NCBI GenBank assembly: GCA_001824635.1
Contig: MHYB01000010.1
Location: forward strand, 43,815-61,030
Direction of reading: 5' to 3'
Source of the DNA: Planctomycetes bacterium GWF2_50_10
Lineage (GTDB): Bacteria; Planctomycetota; Phycisphaerae; Sedimentisphaerales; GWF2-50-10
DNA length: 17,216 nt
Of this stretch, positions 1 through 5,247 are shown piece after piece (position 1 is the stretch's first letter; each line of letters starts with the position of its first letter). The translations under genes were made by a program, and so were the position numbers. The notes beneath the pieces are model-generated. The model was not told where the DNA came from. It saw only the letters and a program-made list of their open reading frames with translations, and did not search any database.

Positions 1-17
1 CGGCGGCGGTGTAAAGT

Positions 18-263
18 ATGCAGATCAATAAGACATCAATGATTGTTTCGATACCGGTTATGTTCGCGATGGCGATACTGAGCTTTACGGCGGGATGTTC
101 GCCGGAGGTGTGCTGTATGAGGGCTATCGCGGGGGCGGCGGCGGCTTATGTACTGGCAACGCTGGCGGTGAAGCTGCTGGCGGATATGCTGGCAAGCGCG
201 TTATCGGCTGAGAAGGACGAACAGGCAACAAAGGTGAAAAATGTCGCCCCAAACAATGGCTGA
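18..263 (+). CDS. Small two-helix membrane protein upstream of fliA (unknown function)
   Basis: Encodes 81 aa that I cannot assign to a family. Two hydrophobic stretches are visible, about residues 8-26 and 34-62 (the second very Ala-rich), followed by a charged, Lys-rich tail, so a small inner-membrane protein is likely. A TAGC tetrapeptide ends the first hydrophobic stretch, but it lacks the usual Leu of a lipobox, so I do not call a lipoprotein. The last 23 bases overlap the start of fliA, which implies translational coupling and membership of the same operon. A TAA at 12-14, just before the start, could be the end of another upstream gene. In many bacteria flhF and flhG precede fliA, so this may be a lineage-specific member of that cluster. 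Start choice (ATG 18) is uncertain; ATG 39 is an alternative. Confidence 0.6.
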   Translation: MQINKTSMIVSIPVMFAMAILSFTAGCSPEVCCMRAIAGAAAAYVLATLAVKLLADMLASALSAEKDEQATKVKNVAPNNG

Positions 264-1020
264 GACACAAGGCCAGGAGTGCAAGGCACACCTTAAAGGT
301 GTGGCGGTGCGGGCGTACCAGCGTCAGCAGAGCCAGAGCGACCAGGATCAAAGGGTTGTTTCATACCTGCCTTTGGTGCACAAGATAGTGAGCCAGGTAA
401 GTAATTATCTTCATCCGCCGATGACGAAGGATGATCTTGTTTCCGCGGGGACTGTGGGGCTTATAAAGGCGGCGCGTGATTTTGACCCGACCAAAGACGC
501 TGAATTCAAGACATACGCGTATATAAGGATCCGCGGGGCGGTTATAGATGAACTGAGGCAATGGTCGTTTACGCCGCCGGAAGTGGGTAAACAACTCAAG
601 GCGATAGACAGGTTCTGCACAGAGACCGTTGAGAAGACTGGAAACGCACCAAGCGATGAGCAGATAGCGGCGGAGCTGGGCATAAGCATAGAAAAACTTT
701 ACAAGATGTTTGAAAATGCCAGGGCGGCGCACTTTCTGTCGATACATGGGTTATCGGATGAAGCGCCTGCGCTTAGCGGTCTGCTGGCATCTAAAACCGA
801 TGATGATCCGTCGAGCAGGCTTGAAAAGGAAGAATTGACCCAGAGACTTGGGCTTGCGATACAGCAACTGCCTCAAAAACAAAAGCATATCGTTGTACTC
901 TATTATAATCAGCAGCTTACGATGAAACAGATAGCTTTGGCAATGGATCTCACGGAGAGTCGAGTGAGCCAACTGCATTCCGGCGCGATAGCGAAACTTT
1001 CATCCATATTAGGAGCTTAA
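241..1020 (+). CDS. fliA: RNA polymerase sigma factor for flagellar operon, sigma-28 (FliA/WhiG family)
   Basis: Encodes a 259 aa alternative sigma factor, the usual length for FliA, which directs RNA polymerase to late flagellar promoters. Region 2 lies at about residues 38-108: it begins with YLPLVHKIV, continues with the DLVSAGTVGLIKAA core-binding helix, and ends with the FKTYAYIRIRGAVIDELR stretch that is highly characteristic of this family. Region 3 covers about 114-165 and region 4 about 203-255, with the helix-turn-helix around MKQIALAMDLTESRVSQL. An AAGGTG ribosome site lies 5 bases before ATG 241. The gene overlaps the preceding small gene, and the next gene starts one base after its stop, so it sits inside a tight operon. 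A likely partner, the FlgM-like protein, is encoded at 3287-3544 behind a matching promoter. Family assignment is secure; the regulon is inferred. Confidence 0.95.
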   Translation: MSPQTMAETQGQECKAHLKGVAVRAYQRQQSQSDQDQRVVSYLPLVHKIVSQVSNYLHPPMTKDDLVSAGTVGLIKAARDFDPTKDAEFKTYAYIRIRGAVIDELRQWSFTPPEVGKQLKAIDRFCTETVEKTGNAPSDEQIAAELGISIEKLYKMFENARAAHFLSIHGLSDEAPALSGLLASKTDDDPSSRLEKEELTQRLGLAIQQLPQKQKHIVVLYYNQQLTMKQIALAMDLTESRVSQLHSGAIAKLSSILGA

Positions 1021-1021
1021 T

Positions 1022-1219
1022 ATGACTGCTGAGAAAATAAATATAGAGCCGCTGGCAAGCCTTCCCAGGATCAGCGAGGCACAGGCGTATGCGGATCAGA
1101 ACGGGTCGAAAAGGAAAATGGCAAAAAAGCAGCCAAAATCAGAAGAGCAGCAGCGGGACGAGGTTCTTGAAGAAGACCTTGGGCCTGGGGAGAGTCGGTT
1201 GTTGGATTATAAGGCTTAA
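1022..1219 (+). CDS. Small hydrophilic protein of the fliA operon (unknown function)
   Basis: Encodes 65 aa, strongly charged (Lys/Glu/Gln-rich middle, acidic C-terminal third), with no signal peptide, membrane segment or recognisable domain. The start is well supported: an AGGAG at 1011-1015, inside the end of fliA, is 6 bases from ATG 1022, and the ATG lies one base after the fliA stop, so translation is probably coupled to fliA. That placement is the best argument that it is a real gene. The composition suggests a partly disordered cytoplasmic protein, possibly a partner of FliA or of another flagellar component, but nothing in the sequence shows this. It is followed immediately by a heptamer repeat tract. 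Confidence 0.65.
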   Translation: MTAEKINIEPLASLPRISEAQAYADQNGSKRKMAKKQPKSEEQQRDEVLEEDLGPGESRLLDYKA

Positions 1220-1223
1220 AGAA

Positions 1224-1251
1224 GTGCTTAGTGCCTAGTGCTTAGTGCTTG
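1224..1251 (+). repeat. Heptamer tandem repeat, GTGCYTA x4
   Basis: Four contiguous 7-base units: GTGCTTA (1224), GTGCCTA (1231), GTGCTTA (1238), GTGCTTG (1245). The tract lies 4 bases after the stop of the preceding gene. The same unit family reappears at 2119-2167. It has no coding role that I can see. Confidence 0.85.
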
Positions 1252-1325
1252 GAAATGTATCTAAGCTGGTTGTAGCGGGAGCTGGGAATGTGCAAAAAAG
1301 ACAATGTGAGTTTTGAGGTAGTGTG

Positions 1326-1538
1326 ATGGCAGTGATATTGAAGAAGGATAAGGTAAGGATTGGCGGGTCGGTTAAGTTGGGGCAGGAGAATACCTGCGCG
1401 GCGGCGCAGACTGGGCCGGCTGAGAGCACGGGGTGCGGGCAGGTGCAGGCTAAAATAGTTGAGACTACGGATAATTACGCGGTAATTGAAGTTATCTGCG
1501 GGTGCGGGGGCAAGAGTTATATACAGTGTGAGTTTTAA
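1326..1538 (+). CDS. Small Cys-rich protein in the flagellar cluster (possible metal-binding; unknown function)
   Basis: Encodes 70 aa from ATG 1326. GAGG at 1315-1318 is 7 bases upstream and favours this ATG over the in-frame GTG at 1323. No signal peptide or membrane segment is visible. Five cysteines stand out: one near residue 24, one in a TGCGQ turn near residue 37, a CGCGG pair near residues 59-61, and one in the C-terminal QCEF. Pairs of Cys in turns at two ends of a small beta-rich protein are what a zinc-ribbon-like or Fe-binding protein would show, but the spacing does not match a family I recognise. The location between fliA and two lipoproteins suggests a lineage-specific flagellar accessory role (inference). 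It ends directly in an AGACAGA heptamer tract. Confidence 0.6.
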   Translation: MAVILKKDKVRIGGSVKLGQENTCAAAQTGPAESTGCGQVQAKIVETTDNYAVIEVICGCGGKSYIQCEF

Positions 1539-1543
1539 GAAGA

Positions 1544-1578
1544 AGACAGAAGACAGAAGACAGAAGAGAAAAGAGAGA
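1544..1578 (+). repeat. Heptamer tandem repeat, AGACAGA
   Basis: Three exact 7-base units AGACAGA (1544, 1551, 1558) followed by two degenerate ones (AGAGAAA at 1565, AGAGAGA at 1572). The purine run leads straight into the ribosome-binding site of the lipoprotein gene at 1594, so the repeat occupies the whole gap between the two genes. Confidence 0.8.
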
Positions 1579-1593
1579 AGAAAAAGGAGAGTT

Positions 1594-2112
1594 ATGGGAA
1601 TATTAAGAGTTGTGATAGTACTGGGGCTTATGGTGGTGCTGGGCGGGTGCGGGGAGATAAGTAATCCTTTTGCATCGACAGATGCGGCGAAGCAGCAGGC
1701 GGCGAGTGACAAATTTACTGGGCCGGAGAATAAGCCAGCTACAGCGGTGGAGAGTGCACTTATACTTTCAGACAAATACTCGAAGGCTACCGAGCAGCTT
1801 GGCAGTGAGCAGACTAAGAACATTCAACTGACTGGCGAAAATGAAAAGCTCAAGGCAGAGGCGGCAACTCTTCAAGTGCAGTTGGCACAAACTCAGAAAG
1901 AACTCGGCGAAGCAAATCAACTGCTTATGGAACTGCAAAAAGACCTTAATAACTGGAAGGCGGACGTGATCGGGTTTCGCGATGAGATGCGCAAGTCGCA
2001 GCAGTCGCAGCTTGAGGCGTTGACGAGAATAATGCTTATACTCGGCGCGGAGGCGGCGGCGCCTGATGCAAATGGGACAGGTGTGGCGGGGGAGCCGAAT
2101 GCGGTGCAATAA
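1594..2112 (+). CDS. Coiled-coil lipoprotein in the flagellar cluster
   Basis: Encodes 172 aa. The open frame extends upstream to 1486, but that part overlaps the previous gene and the repeat tract. ATG 1594 has a strong AAGGAGA ribosome site and begins a clear signal peptide: hydrophobic residues 4-16 followed by a textbook lipobox LGGC with the lipidated Cys at residue 19. Residues about 60-145 form a long, Gln/Glu/Lys-rich heptad-like helix with Leu spacing, predicted coiled coil; the tail is Ala/Gly-rich and probably disordered. It is most likely an envelope-anchored rod or trimer in the periplasm. Position between fliA and another lipoprotein suggests an accessory role in flagellar assembly or envelope passage, which is inference. 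I recognise no named family. Confidence 0.75.
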   Translation: MGILRVVIVLGLMVVLGGCGEISNPFASTDAAKQQAASDKFTGPENKPATAVESALILSDKYSKATEQLGSEQTKNIQLTGENEKLKAEAATLQVQLAQTQKELGEANQLLMELQKDLNNWKADVIGFRDEMRKSQQSQLEALTRIMLILGAEAAAPDANGTGVAGEPNAVQ

Positions 2113-2220
2113 TGCCTAGTGCTCAGTGCCTAGTGCTCAGTGCTCAGTGCCTAGTGCCTAGTGCCTAGAAAAGAAGTGCGGAAGTGCGTAAGTGCAAGAG
2201 TGCAAATAGTGCGAAAGTGT
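2113..2220 (+). repeat. Heptamer (GTGCCTA/GTGCTCA) then octamer (AGTGCNNA) tandem repeats
   Basis: A partial unit at 2113-2118 is followed by seven contiguous 7-base units at 2119-2167 (GTGCTCA, GTGCCTA, GTGCTCA, GTGCTCA, then GTGCCTA three times). After a short A-rich break, GTGC words recur at 2176, 2184, 2192, 2200, 2209 and (as GTGT) 2217, that is with an 8-base step and one 9-base step. The tract begins at the stop codon of the upstream gene and fills the gap. Confidence 0.85.
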
Positions 2221-2250
2221 GAAAAAAGTGGTGGTGGTTTTGGTTGCGGG

Positions 2251-2279
2251 GGGGGTACAAACCCCCGATTGCCATCGGG
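2251..2279 (+). other. Two mutually exclusive short hairpins upstream of a lipoprotein gene
   Basis: GGGGG (2251-2255) can pair with CCCCC (2262-2266) around a 6-base loop. The alternative is CCCGAT (2264-2269) pairing with ATCGGG (2274-2279) around a TGCC tetraloop. The two structures share bases 2264-2266 and cannot both form. The element lies 33 bases before the chosen ATG of the next gene and is followed by its ribosome site. It could equally be a dispersed palindromic repeat; no T-run follows, so it is not an intrinsic terminator. Confidence 0.4.
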
Positions 2280-2311
2280 TGCTGGTTGAAGATGTTCGAA
2301 ACGGAGTTGGT

Positions 2312-2962
2312 ATGAGTTTAAAATATAGTTTGATGGGTTTTGTTGGGGTGGTTTTTTGCATCGTCAGCATGGCGGGGGGGTGCAAGAAGGAAAAGCCGGT
2401 GGTGTTCGATCCGGGCGCAAACTGCTATCTAGCGACGGGCAAGGACGTGGCGATGATCGGTCGGGTTACACTGGTTGAGCTTGAGAATCTTTCAACACAT
2501 CCGATGATCAGCGCCGATGTTTCATCATCGCTGTATGAAGAACTGCAAAAAAAGAATTTATTCGGGCTTGCTCGTGTGAGTATCGACGATCCGATCGCAC
2601 AGGGGCTTTTTTTGAATTCATCGCGTACGTTGAGCTATGAAGAACTGGACCTGCTTAGAAAGAGCCTCAAGACCGACGCGATAATAATTGGGGCGGTGAC
2701 ACAGTACTACCCTTACCCGCGGCTGACGCTGGGGTTGCGGCTCAAGATGATCGACCTGCGGGATGGCTCGCTTATATGGGCCATCGAGCAACTTTGGGAT
2801 ACGACCGACAAGTCGACTGAAAAGCGAATTGAATGTTATTTCAAGTCACAGGTGCGGTCGGGTTATGAGCCTTTGAATTACCGAGTGGCCCTGGTAAGCC
2901 CGCGAATGTTCCTTAAGTTTGTCGCCCATGAAACGGCGAGTACGCTTAAAGCTAGAAAATAG
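2312..2962 (+). CDS. Lipoprotein with a TolB/CsgG-N-like fold, flagellar cluster
   Basis: Encodes 216 aa from ATG 2312. GGAG at 2303-2306 is 5 bases upstream. The longer open frame back to GTG 2219 would put a repeat-derived segment before the signal peptide and is rejected. Residues 5-24 are a signal peptide ending in a MAGGC lipobox-like site, with Cys 24 as the likely lipidated residue. The mature part alternates strands and helices: a valine-rich strand, a helix with SADVSSSLYEELQ, the sequence LKTDAIIIGAVTQYYPY, then the GLRLKMIDLRDGSLIWAIEQ segment. This pattern (variable helix, 'I.G.v..Y', then 'l.lrliD..tG.liWa') is what TolB N-terminal/CsgG-type lipoproteins show. It is probably an outer-membrane-attached periplasmic protein, possibly a flagellar envelope accessory like FlgT or FlgP functionally; that role is inference. 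Confidence 0.7.
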   Translation: MSLKYSLMGFVGVVFCIVSMAGGCKKEKPVVFDPGANCYLATGKDVAMIGRVTLVELENLSTHPMISADVSSSLYEELQKKNLFGLARVSIDDPIAQGLFLNSSRTLSYEELDLLRKSLKTDAIIIGAVTQYYPYPRLTLGLRLKMIDLRDGSLIWAIEQLWDTTDKSTEKRIECYFKSQVRSGYEPLNYRVALVSPRMFLKFVAHETASTLKARK

Positions 2963-3103
2963 TGAGTAGTGAGTAGAAGGAGAAGAGAAGAAGTCATAAG
3001 TCACAGGTCACAAGCGGAAAAGGCAAGAGAAGAAGTGCGAAGGGCGGCCTAAGTGCGTAGGTGCGGAAGTGCTTAAAAAAAAGGCAAGAGGCAACAGGCA
3101 AGA
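2960..3103 (+). repeat. Cluster of four different short-period repeat tracts
   Basis: Four tracts follow one another. TAGTGAG twice (2960 and 2967), overlapping the stop codon of the previous gene. GTCATAA, GTCACAG, GTCACAA (2993-3013), 7-base step. GTGCGTAG, GTGCGGAA, GTGCTTAA (3053-3076), 8-base step. GGCAAGA, GGCAACA, GGCAAGA (3083-3103), 7-base step. Each tract has its own unit. Together they occupy most of the first half of the gap between 2963 and 3286. Confidence 0.8.
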
Positions 3104-3217
3104 GTTAGAGGTCAGGGAGCATGGGGGTTGGGAAGGAGTTAAGAACTTCATTGCGGGGAATGGACGTGTCCGATAAAATTCAATTTGCTGGGCTTAAAAA
3201 ATAGTAAAAAAATCAGC

Positions 3218-3244
3218 TAAAGTTTTGGGCGATTCCTTCGAAAA
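3218..3244 (+). promoter_or_regulatory. Putative sigma-28 (FliA) promoter before the FlgM-like gene
   Basis: TAAAGTTT at 3218-3225 is an exact match to the enterobacterial sigma-28 -35 consensus. After exactly 11 bases comes TTCGAAAA (3237-3244), which matches the consensus -10 GCCGATAA at 5 of 8 positions, including the CGA core. It lies 42 bases before the chosen start at 3287. Occurrence next to a FlgM-like gene in a window that also encodes FliA makes chance less likely. Confidence 0.6.
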
Positions 3245-3286
3245 TAGTCTTGGAAGGGAGAGTTGCTCGAAATGGAAGGAAAACAG

Positions 3287-3544
3287 ATGCAAGTTAATAA
3301 AGCTGGACATATACAAATACAACCTGTGCAGATTTTCAACCAACGCGGGGCCAAAGCGGGCTTAGGCGCTGCGGACGAGTTGAAAGTGGATGGGAGTTTA
3401 GGAGAATTGGCTACCCAGGCACTTGGGGCCGGCGATGACGCGGCAGCGGTGGAAGAAGCACGCAAACTCATAGCTTCGGGCCAGCTTGATACACCTGATG
3501 CGGCGTTTGCTGCGGCTAAGAATATGGCGGAATTTGGAATTTAG
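3287..3544 (+). CDS. FlgM-like putative anti-sigma-28 factor
   Basis: Encodes 85 aa from ATG 3287, which has GGAAGGA 6 bases upstream; ATG 3272 and TTG 3263 are in-frame alternatives with poorer spacing. The N-terminus starts MQVNKAGHIQIQPVQIF, similar to FlgM-like proteins of planctomycetes as I remember them. A low-complexity Gly/Ala middle is followed by a C-terminal helix pair, with VEEARKLIASGQLDTP at about residues 55-70 resembling the conserved FlgM core (V..iR..Ia.G.Y..d). FlgM binds and holds sigma-28 until the hook is complete and is then exported. The upstream sigma-28-type promoter supports the assignment. There is no signal peptide, as expected. The match is partial (it ends in AAKNMAEFGI rather than the usual 'ia..ll'), so I withhold the gene symbol. 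Confidence 0.55.
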   Translation: MQVNKAGHIQIQPVQIFNQRGAKAGLGAADELKVDGSLGELATQALGAGDDAAAVEEARKLIASGQLDTPDAAFAAAKNMAEFGI

Positions 3545-3716
3545 ATTTTGCCACAGAGTGCAGGGAGGACATGGAGAATTGTTGCGGGTTGCGGGTTACG
3601 AGTTGCGGGTTTGCAGAAATGAACGTCCAACTTCCAACGCTCAACGTCCAATGAAGAAGACAGCCGTCAGAAGTTTGAGTTCTGAGTTGTGGAGTCGCTG
3701 CGCGACGCTTTTTAGT
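3545..3716 (+). repeat. Composite intergenic repeat: three heptamer tracts plus a small hairpin
   Basis: The gap after the FlgM-like gene holds TTGCGGG, TTGCGGG, TTACGAG, TTGCGGG (3582-3609); GAACGTC, CAACTTC, CAACGCT, CAACGTC (3621-3648); and AAGTTTG, AGTTCTG, AGTTGTG (3671-3691), all with a 7-base step. These are followed by a hairpin GTCGC-TGC-GCGAC (3694-3706) before a T-run. The open frames that cross this stretch are repeat translations, not genes. Confidence 0.8.
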
Positions 3717-3719
3717 TCT

Positions 3720-3744
3720 GGATTCCCGCCTTCGCGGGAATGAC
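3720..3744 (+). repeat. REP-like palindrome, 8-bp stem with CTTC loop
   Basis: ATTCCCGC (3722-3729) pairs perfectly with GCGGGAAT (3734-3741) around a CTTC loop, flanked by GG and GACA. From memory, this same core (GGATTCCCGC...GCGGGAATGACA) is scattered through many environmental bacterial genomes as an extragenic palindrome. I cannot confirm copies from this single window. Confidence 0.6.
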
Positions 3745-3829
3745 AAATCTTTCTTGTGCACAGCGCTGATTAATAAAAAGTGAGGTTAATCGCTGATCAG
3801 CACTGCTTTTAATATAAGAGAAGAATACA

Positions 3830-3859
3830 AAGCCGGATTTTTTAATCCGGCTTTTTTTT
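3830..3859 (+). terminator. Intrinsic terminator between the flagellar block and obg (convergent)
   Basis: AAGCCGGATT (3830-3839) and AATCCGGCTT (3844-3853) form a perfect 10-bp stem with a TTTT loop, followed by a run of T on the + strand to 3859. It ends + strand transcription from the FlgM-like gene. On the - strand the same bases encode the last codons of obg. The - strand tail is not T-rich, so termination of obg here would be weaker. Confidence 0.85.
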
Positions 3860-4855
3860 GCCTTTTATCACACGCAGTTCGTCCCAGAGGGCTTCGACGA
3901 CCTCTTTGATTCCGTCGCCGCTTACGGCGGAGATGGGCCATATTTTACGTTGGCCGAGGCTTTTATATAGCTTTTTGAAGCGAGAGCGGTCCTGGTCGAG
4001 ATCCATCTTGTTTACTACAATAATCTCAGGTTTTGAGGCGAGTTCCTGACTATGGGCGGCGAGTTCCTGTCGGACAATATGGTAATTGGCCAGGGGGTCA
4101 GAGCCGTCGATTGGGAAAATATCCAGAATGTGGACTATCAGCCGGGTGCGCTCGATGTGCTTGAGGAAATCGTGGCCAAGGCCCGCGCCCTTTGAAGCGC
4201 CTTCGATAAGGCCTGGGATATCGGCCATGACAAAACGGCGGTAGTCGCTGAGTTCGACGATGCCAAGGACGGGTTCCAGGGTTGTGAAGGGGTAATCGGC
4301 GATTTTGGGTCTTGCGGCGGAGCATCTTGAGACAAGAGTGCTTTTGCCGGCGTTTGGCATGCCGACGAGGCCGACATCCGCTATGAGCTTTAATTCGAGG
4401 CGAATGTTCCTTTCCTGTCCCGGTTCGCCCCGCTGGGCCATCCTGGGGGCCTGGTTTGTGGAGGTGGCGTAGAATTTGTTGCCTTTTCCGCCTCTGCCGC
4501 CTTTGCAAATGACAACCCGCATTCCAATCTCGTTGAGGTCTTTGAGCAGAATGTCGTAATCCTCGTCGTATATCAGGGTTCCGGGGGGGACGGGGATTAC
4601 CAGGTCCGCGCCATCTAACCCGCTGCGGTTTGCGCCGGAGCCGTGGTTGCCTTTCTTGGCTCTTAGGATATGCTGGCCAAAAAAGTCAATAAGCGTATCG
4701 AGGTCGTCAACAGCTTCAAAGATGACATCTCCGCCTTTTCCGCCGTCGCCGCCGTCGGGTCCGCCTTTAGGTATAAACTTTTCTCGGCGGAAGCTAACGC
4801 AGCCAGGACCGCCGTCACCTGCTTTGAGTTTGATTTTTGCCTGATCTATGAACAT
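3842..4855 (-). CDS. obg: GTPase Obg (ribosome-assembly / stress GTPase)
   Basis: Encodes 337 aa, the length of the short Obg form without an extra C-terminal domain. Obg is an essential GTPase that binds the 50S subunit and links ribosome assembly to growth state. The glycine-rich Obg fold occupies residues 1-157 (GDGGPGCVSFRREKF, GGPDGGDGGKGG). The G domain follows: G1 GMPNAGKST at 165-173, G2 YPFTT at 188-192, G3 DIPG at 212-215, G4 NKMD at 282-285 and G5 SAVSGD at 309-314, all intact. The start has a GGAAAGA ribosome site (complement of 4861-4867). It is the only - strand gene in the window and runs divergently from the giant secreted genes; rplU/rpmA, which often accompany obg, are not here. 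Its final codons (KKPD and stop) are inside the convergent terminator hairpin. Confidence 0.97.
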   Translation of the reverse strand: MFIDQAKIKLKAGDGGPGCVSFRREKFIPKGGPDGGDGGKGGDVIFEAVDDLDTLIDFFGQHILRAKKGNHGSGANRSGLDGADLVIPVPPGTLIYDEDYDILLKDLNEIGMRVVICKGGRGGKGNKFYATSTNQAPRMAQRGEPGQERNIRLELKLIADVGLVGMPNAGKSTLVSRCSAARPKIADYPFTTLEPVLGIVELSDYRRFVMADIPGLIEGASKGAGLGHDFLKHIERTRLIVHILDIFPIDGSDPLANYHIVRQELAAHSQELASKPEIIVVNKMDLDQDRSRFKKLYKSLGQRKIWPISAVSGDGIKEVVEALWDELRVIKGKKKPD

Positions 4856-5247
4856 TTTTCTCTTTCCAAAACCGCACCATTCTAATCGCAGCTACGAAAA
4901 TATCCAGATTTTAAAAATAAAGTGGAATTTTAGGGGCCGGGGACGTTTTTCCTAAAAAGCGTATTGACAAAAAAACTGGGTTGGTTATTTTGCAATAGTA
5001 CATAATGAATCACTATGGGTTTTACTGGGGGCAGGAAAACTATTCCTCCTTTCACAAGCGGTTTATACGCCTATCAGGGCGGATGGTGCGATAATTTGCA
5101 TAAATGGGGGTCCTGTGTTGAAGCGGAAGAACACTTCAAATCCGGATCATAATCAAGGAGCCTTTTGGGAACGCAAGCAGCCATGCTTTAATGCGGTTTT
5201 GTTTTGAAGGAAACAACTTGACAATACAACTTGGAAAAGGGGAAGAA
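4856..5247. other. Divergent intergenic region with long leader of the giant-protein gene
   Basis: This is 392 bases without a convincing gene. It holds a sigma-70-like promoter (4964-4991) pointing right and then about 250 bases of leader. Within the leader, AGGAA (5033-5037) can pair with TTCCT (5043-5047), and TTGAAG (5118-5123) with CTTCAA (5134-5139). I recognise no riboswitch class. A 45-codon open frame (5015-5152) has no ribosome site. No clear promoter for obg was found on the other strand. Confidence 0.5.
4964..4991 (+). promoter_or_regulatory. Putative sigma-70-type promoter for the giant secreted-protein genes
   Basis: An exact TTGACA at 4964-4969 is followed after 16 bases by TATTTT at 4986-4991 (4 of 6 to TATAAT). 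This would give a leader of roughly 250 bases before ATG 5248. An alternative -10, CATAAT at 5001-5006, is too far from this -35. Confidence 0.5.

Noticed and set aside
2219..2311. N-terminal extension of the TolB/CsgG-like lipoprotein
   Set aside because: It would place repeat and hairpin sequence before an obvious signal peptide; ATG 2312 has a good ribosome site.
1544..3103. CRISPR array as an explanation of the regular repeats
   Set aside because: Units are 7-8 bases, contiguous, without spacers; no cas genes are present.
3169..3176. TCCGATAA, close to a sigma-28 -10 box
   Set aside because: No TAAAGTTT-like -35 at the required distance; the better promoter is at 3218-3244.
3121..3204. 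27-codon open frame starting after AGGGAG
   Set aside because: The purine motif is only one base from the ATG, the frame is very short and flanked by repeat tracts, and it ends just before the sigma-28-like promoter.
3486..3761. Open frames on both strands across the repeat region after the FlgM-like gene
   Set aside because: They are translations of heptamer repeats and of the REP-like palindrome; no ribosome site or protein-like composition.
4979..4993. GG...GC pair resembling a sigma-54 promoter
   Set aside because: The spacing is 11 bases instead of the strict 10, and the TGGCAC part is absent.
5087..5094. TGCGATAA in the leader as a second sigma-28 -10 box
   Set aside because: Nothing like the -35 element lies 11 bases upstream.
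5015..5152. 45-codon open frame in the leader of the first giant gene
   Set aside because: No ribosome-binding site before its ATG, no recognisable protein features; may be chance. Kept only as part of the leader description.
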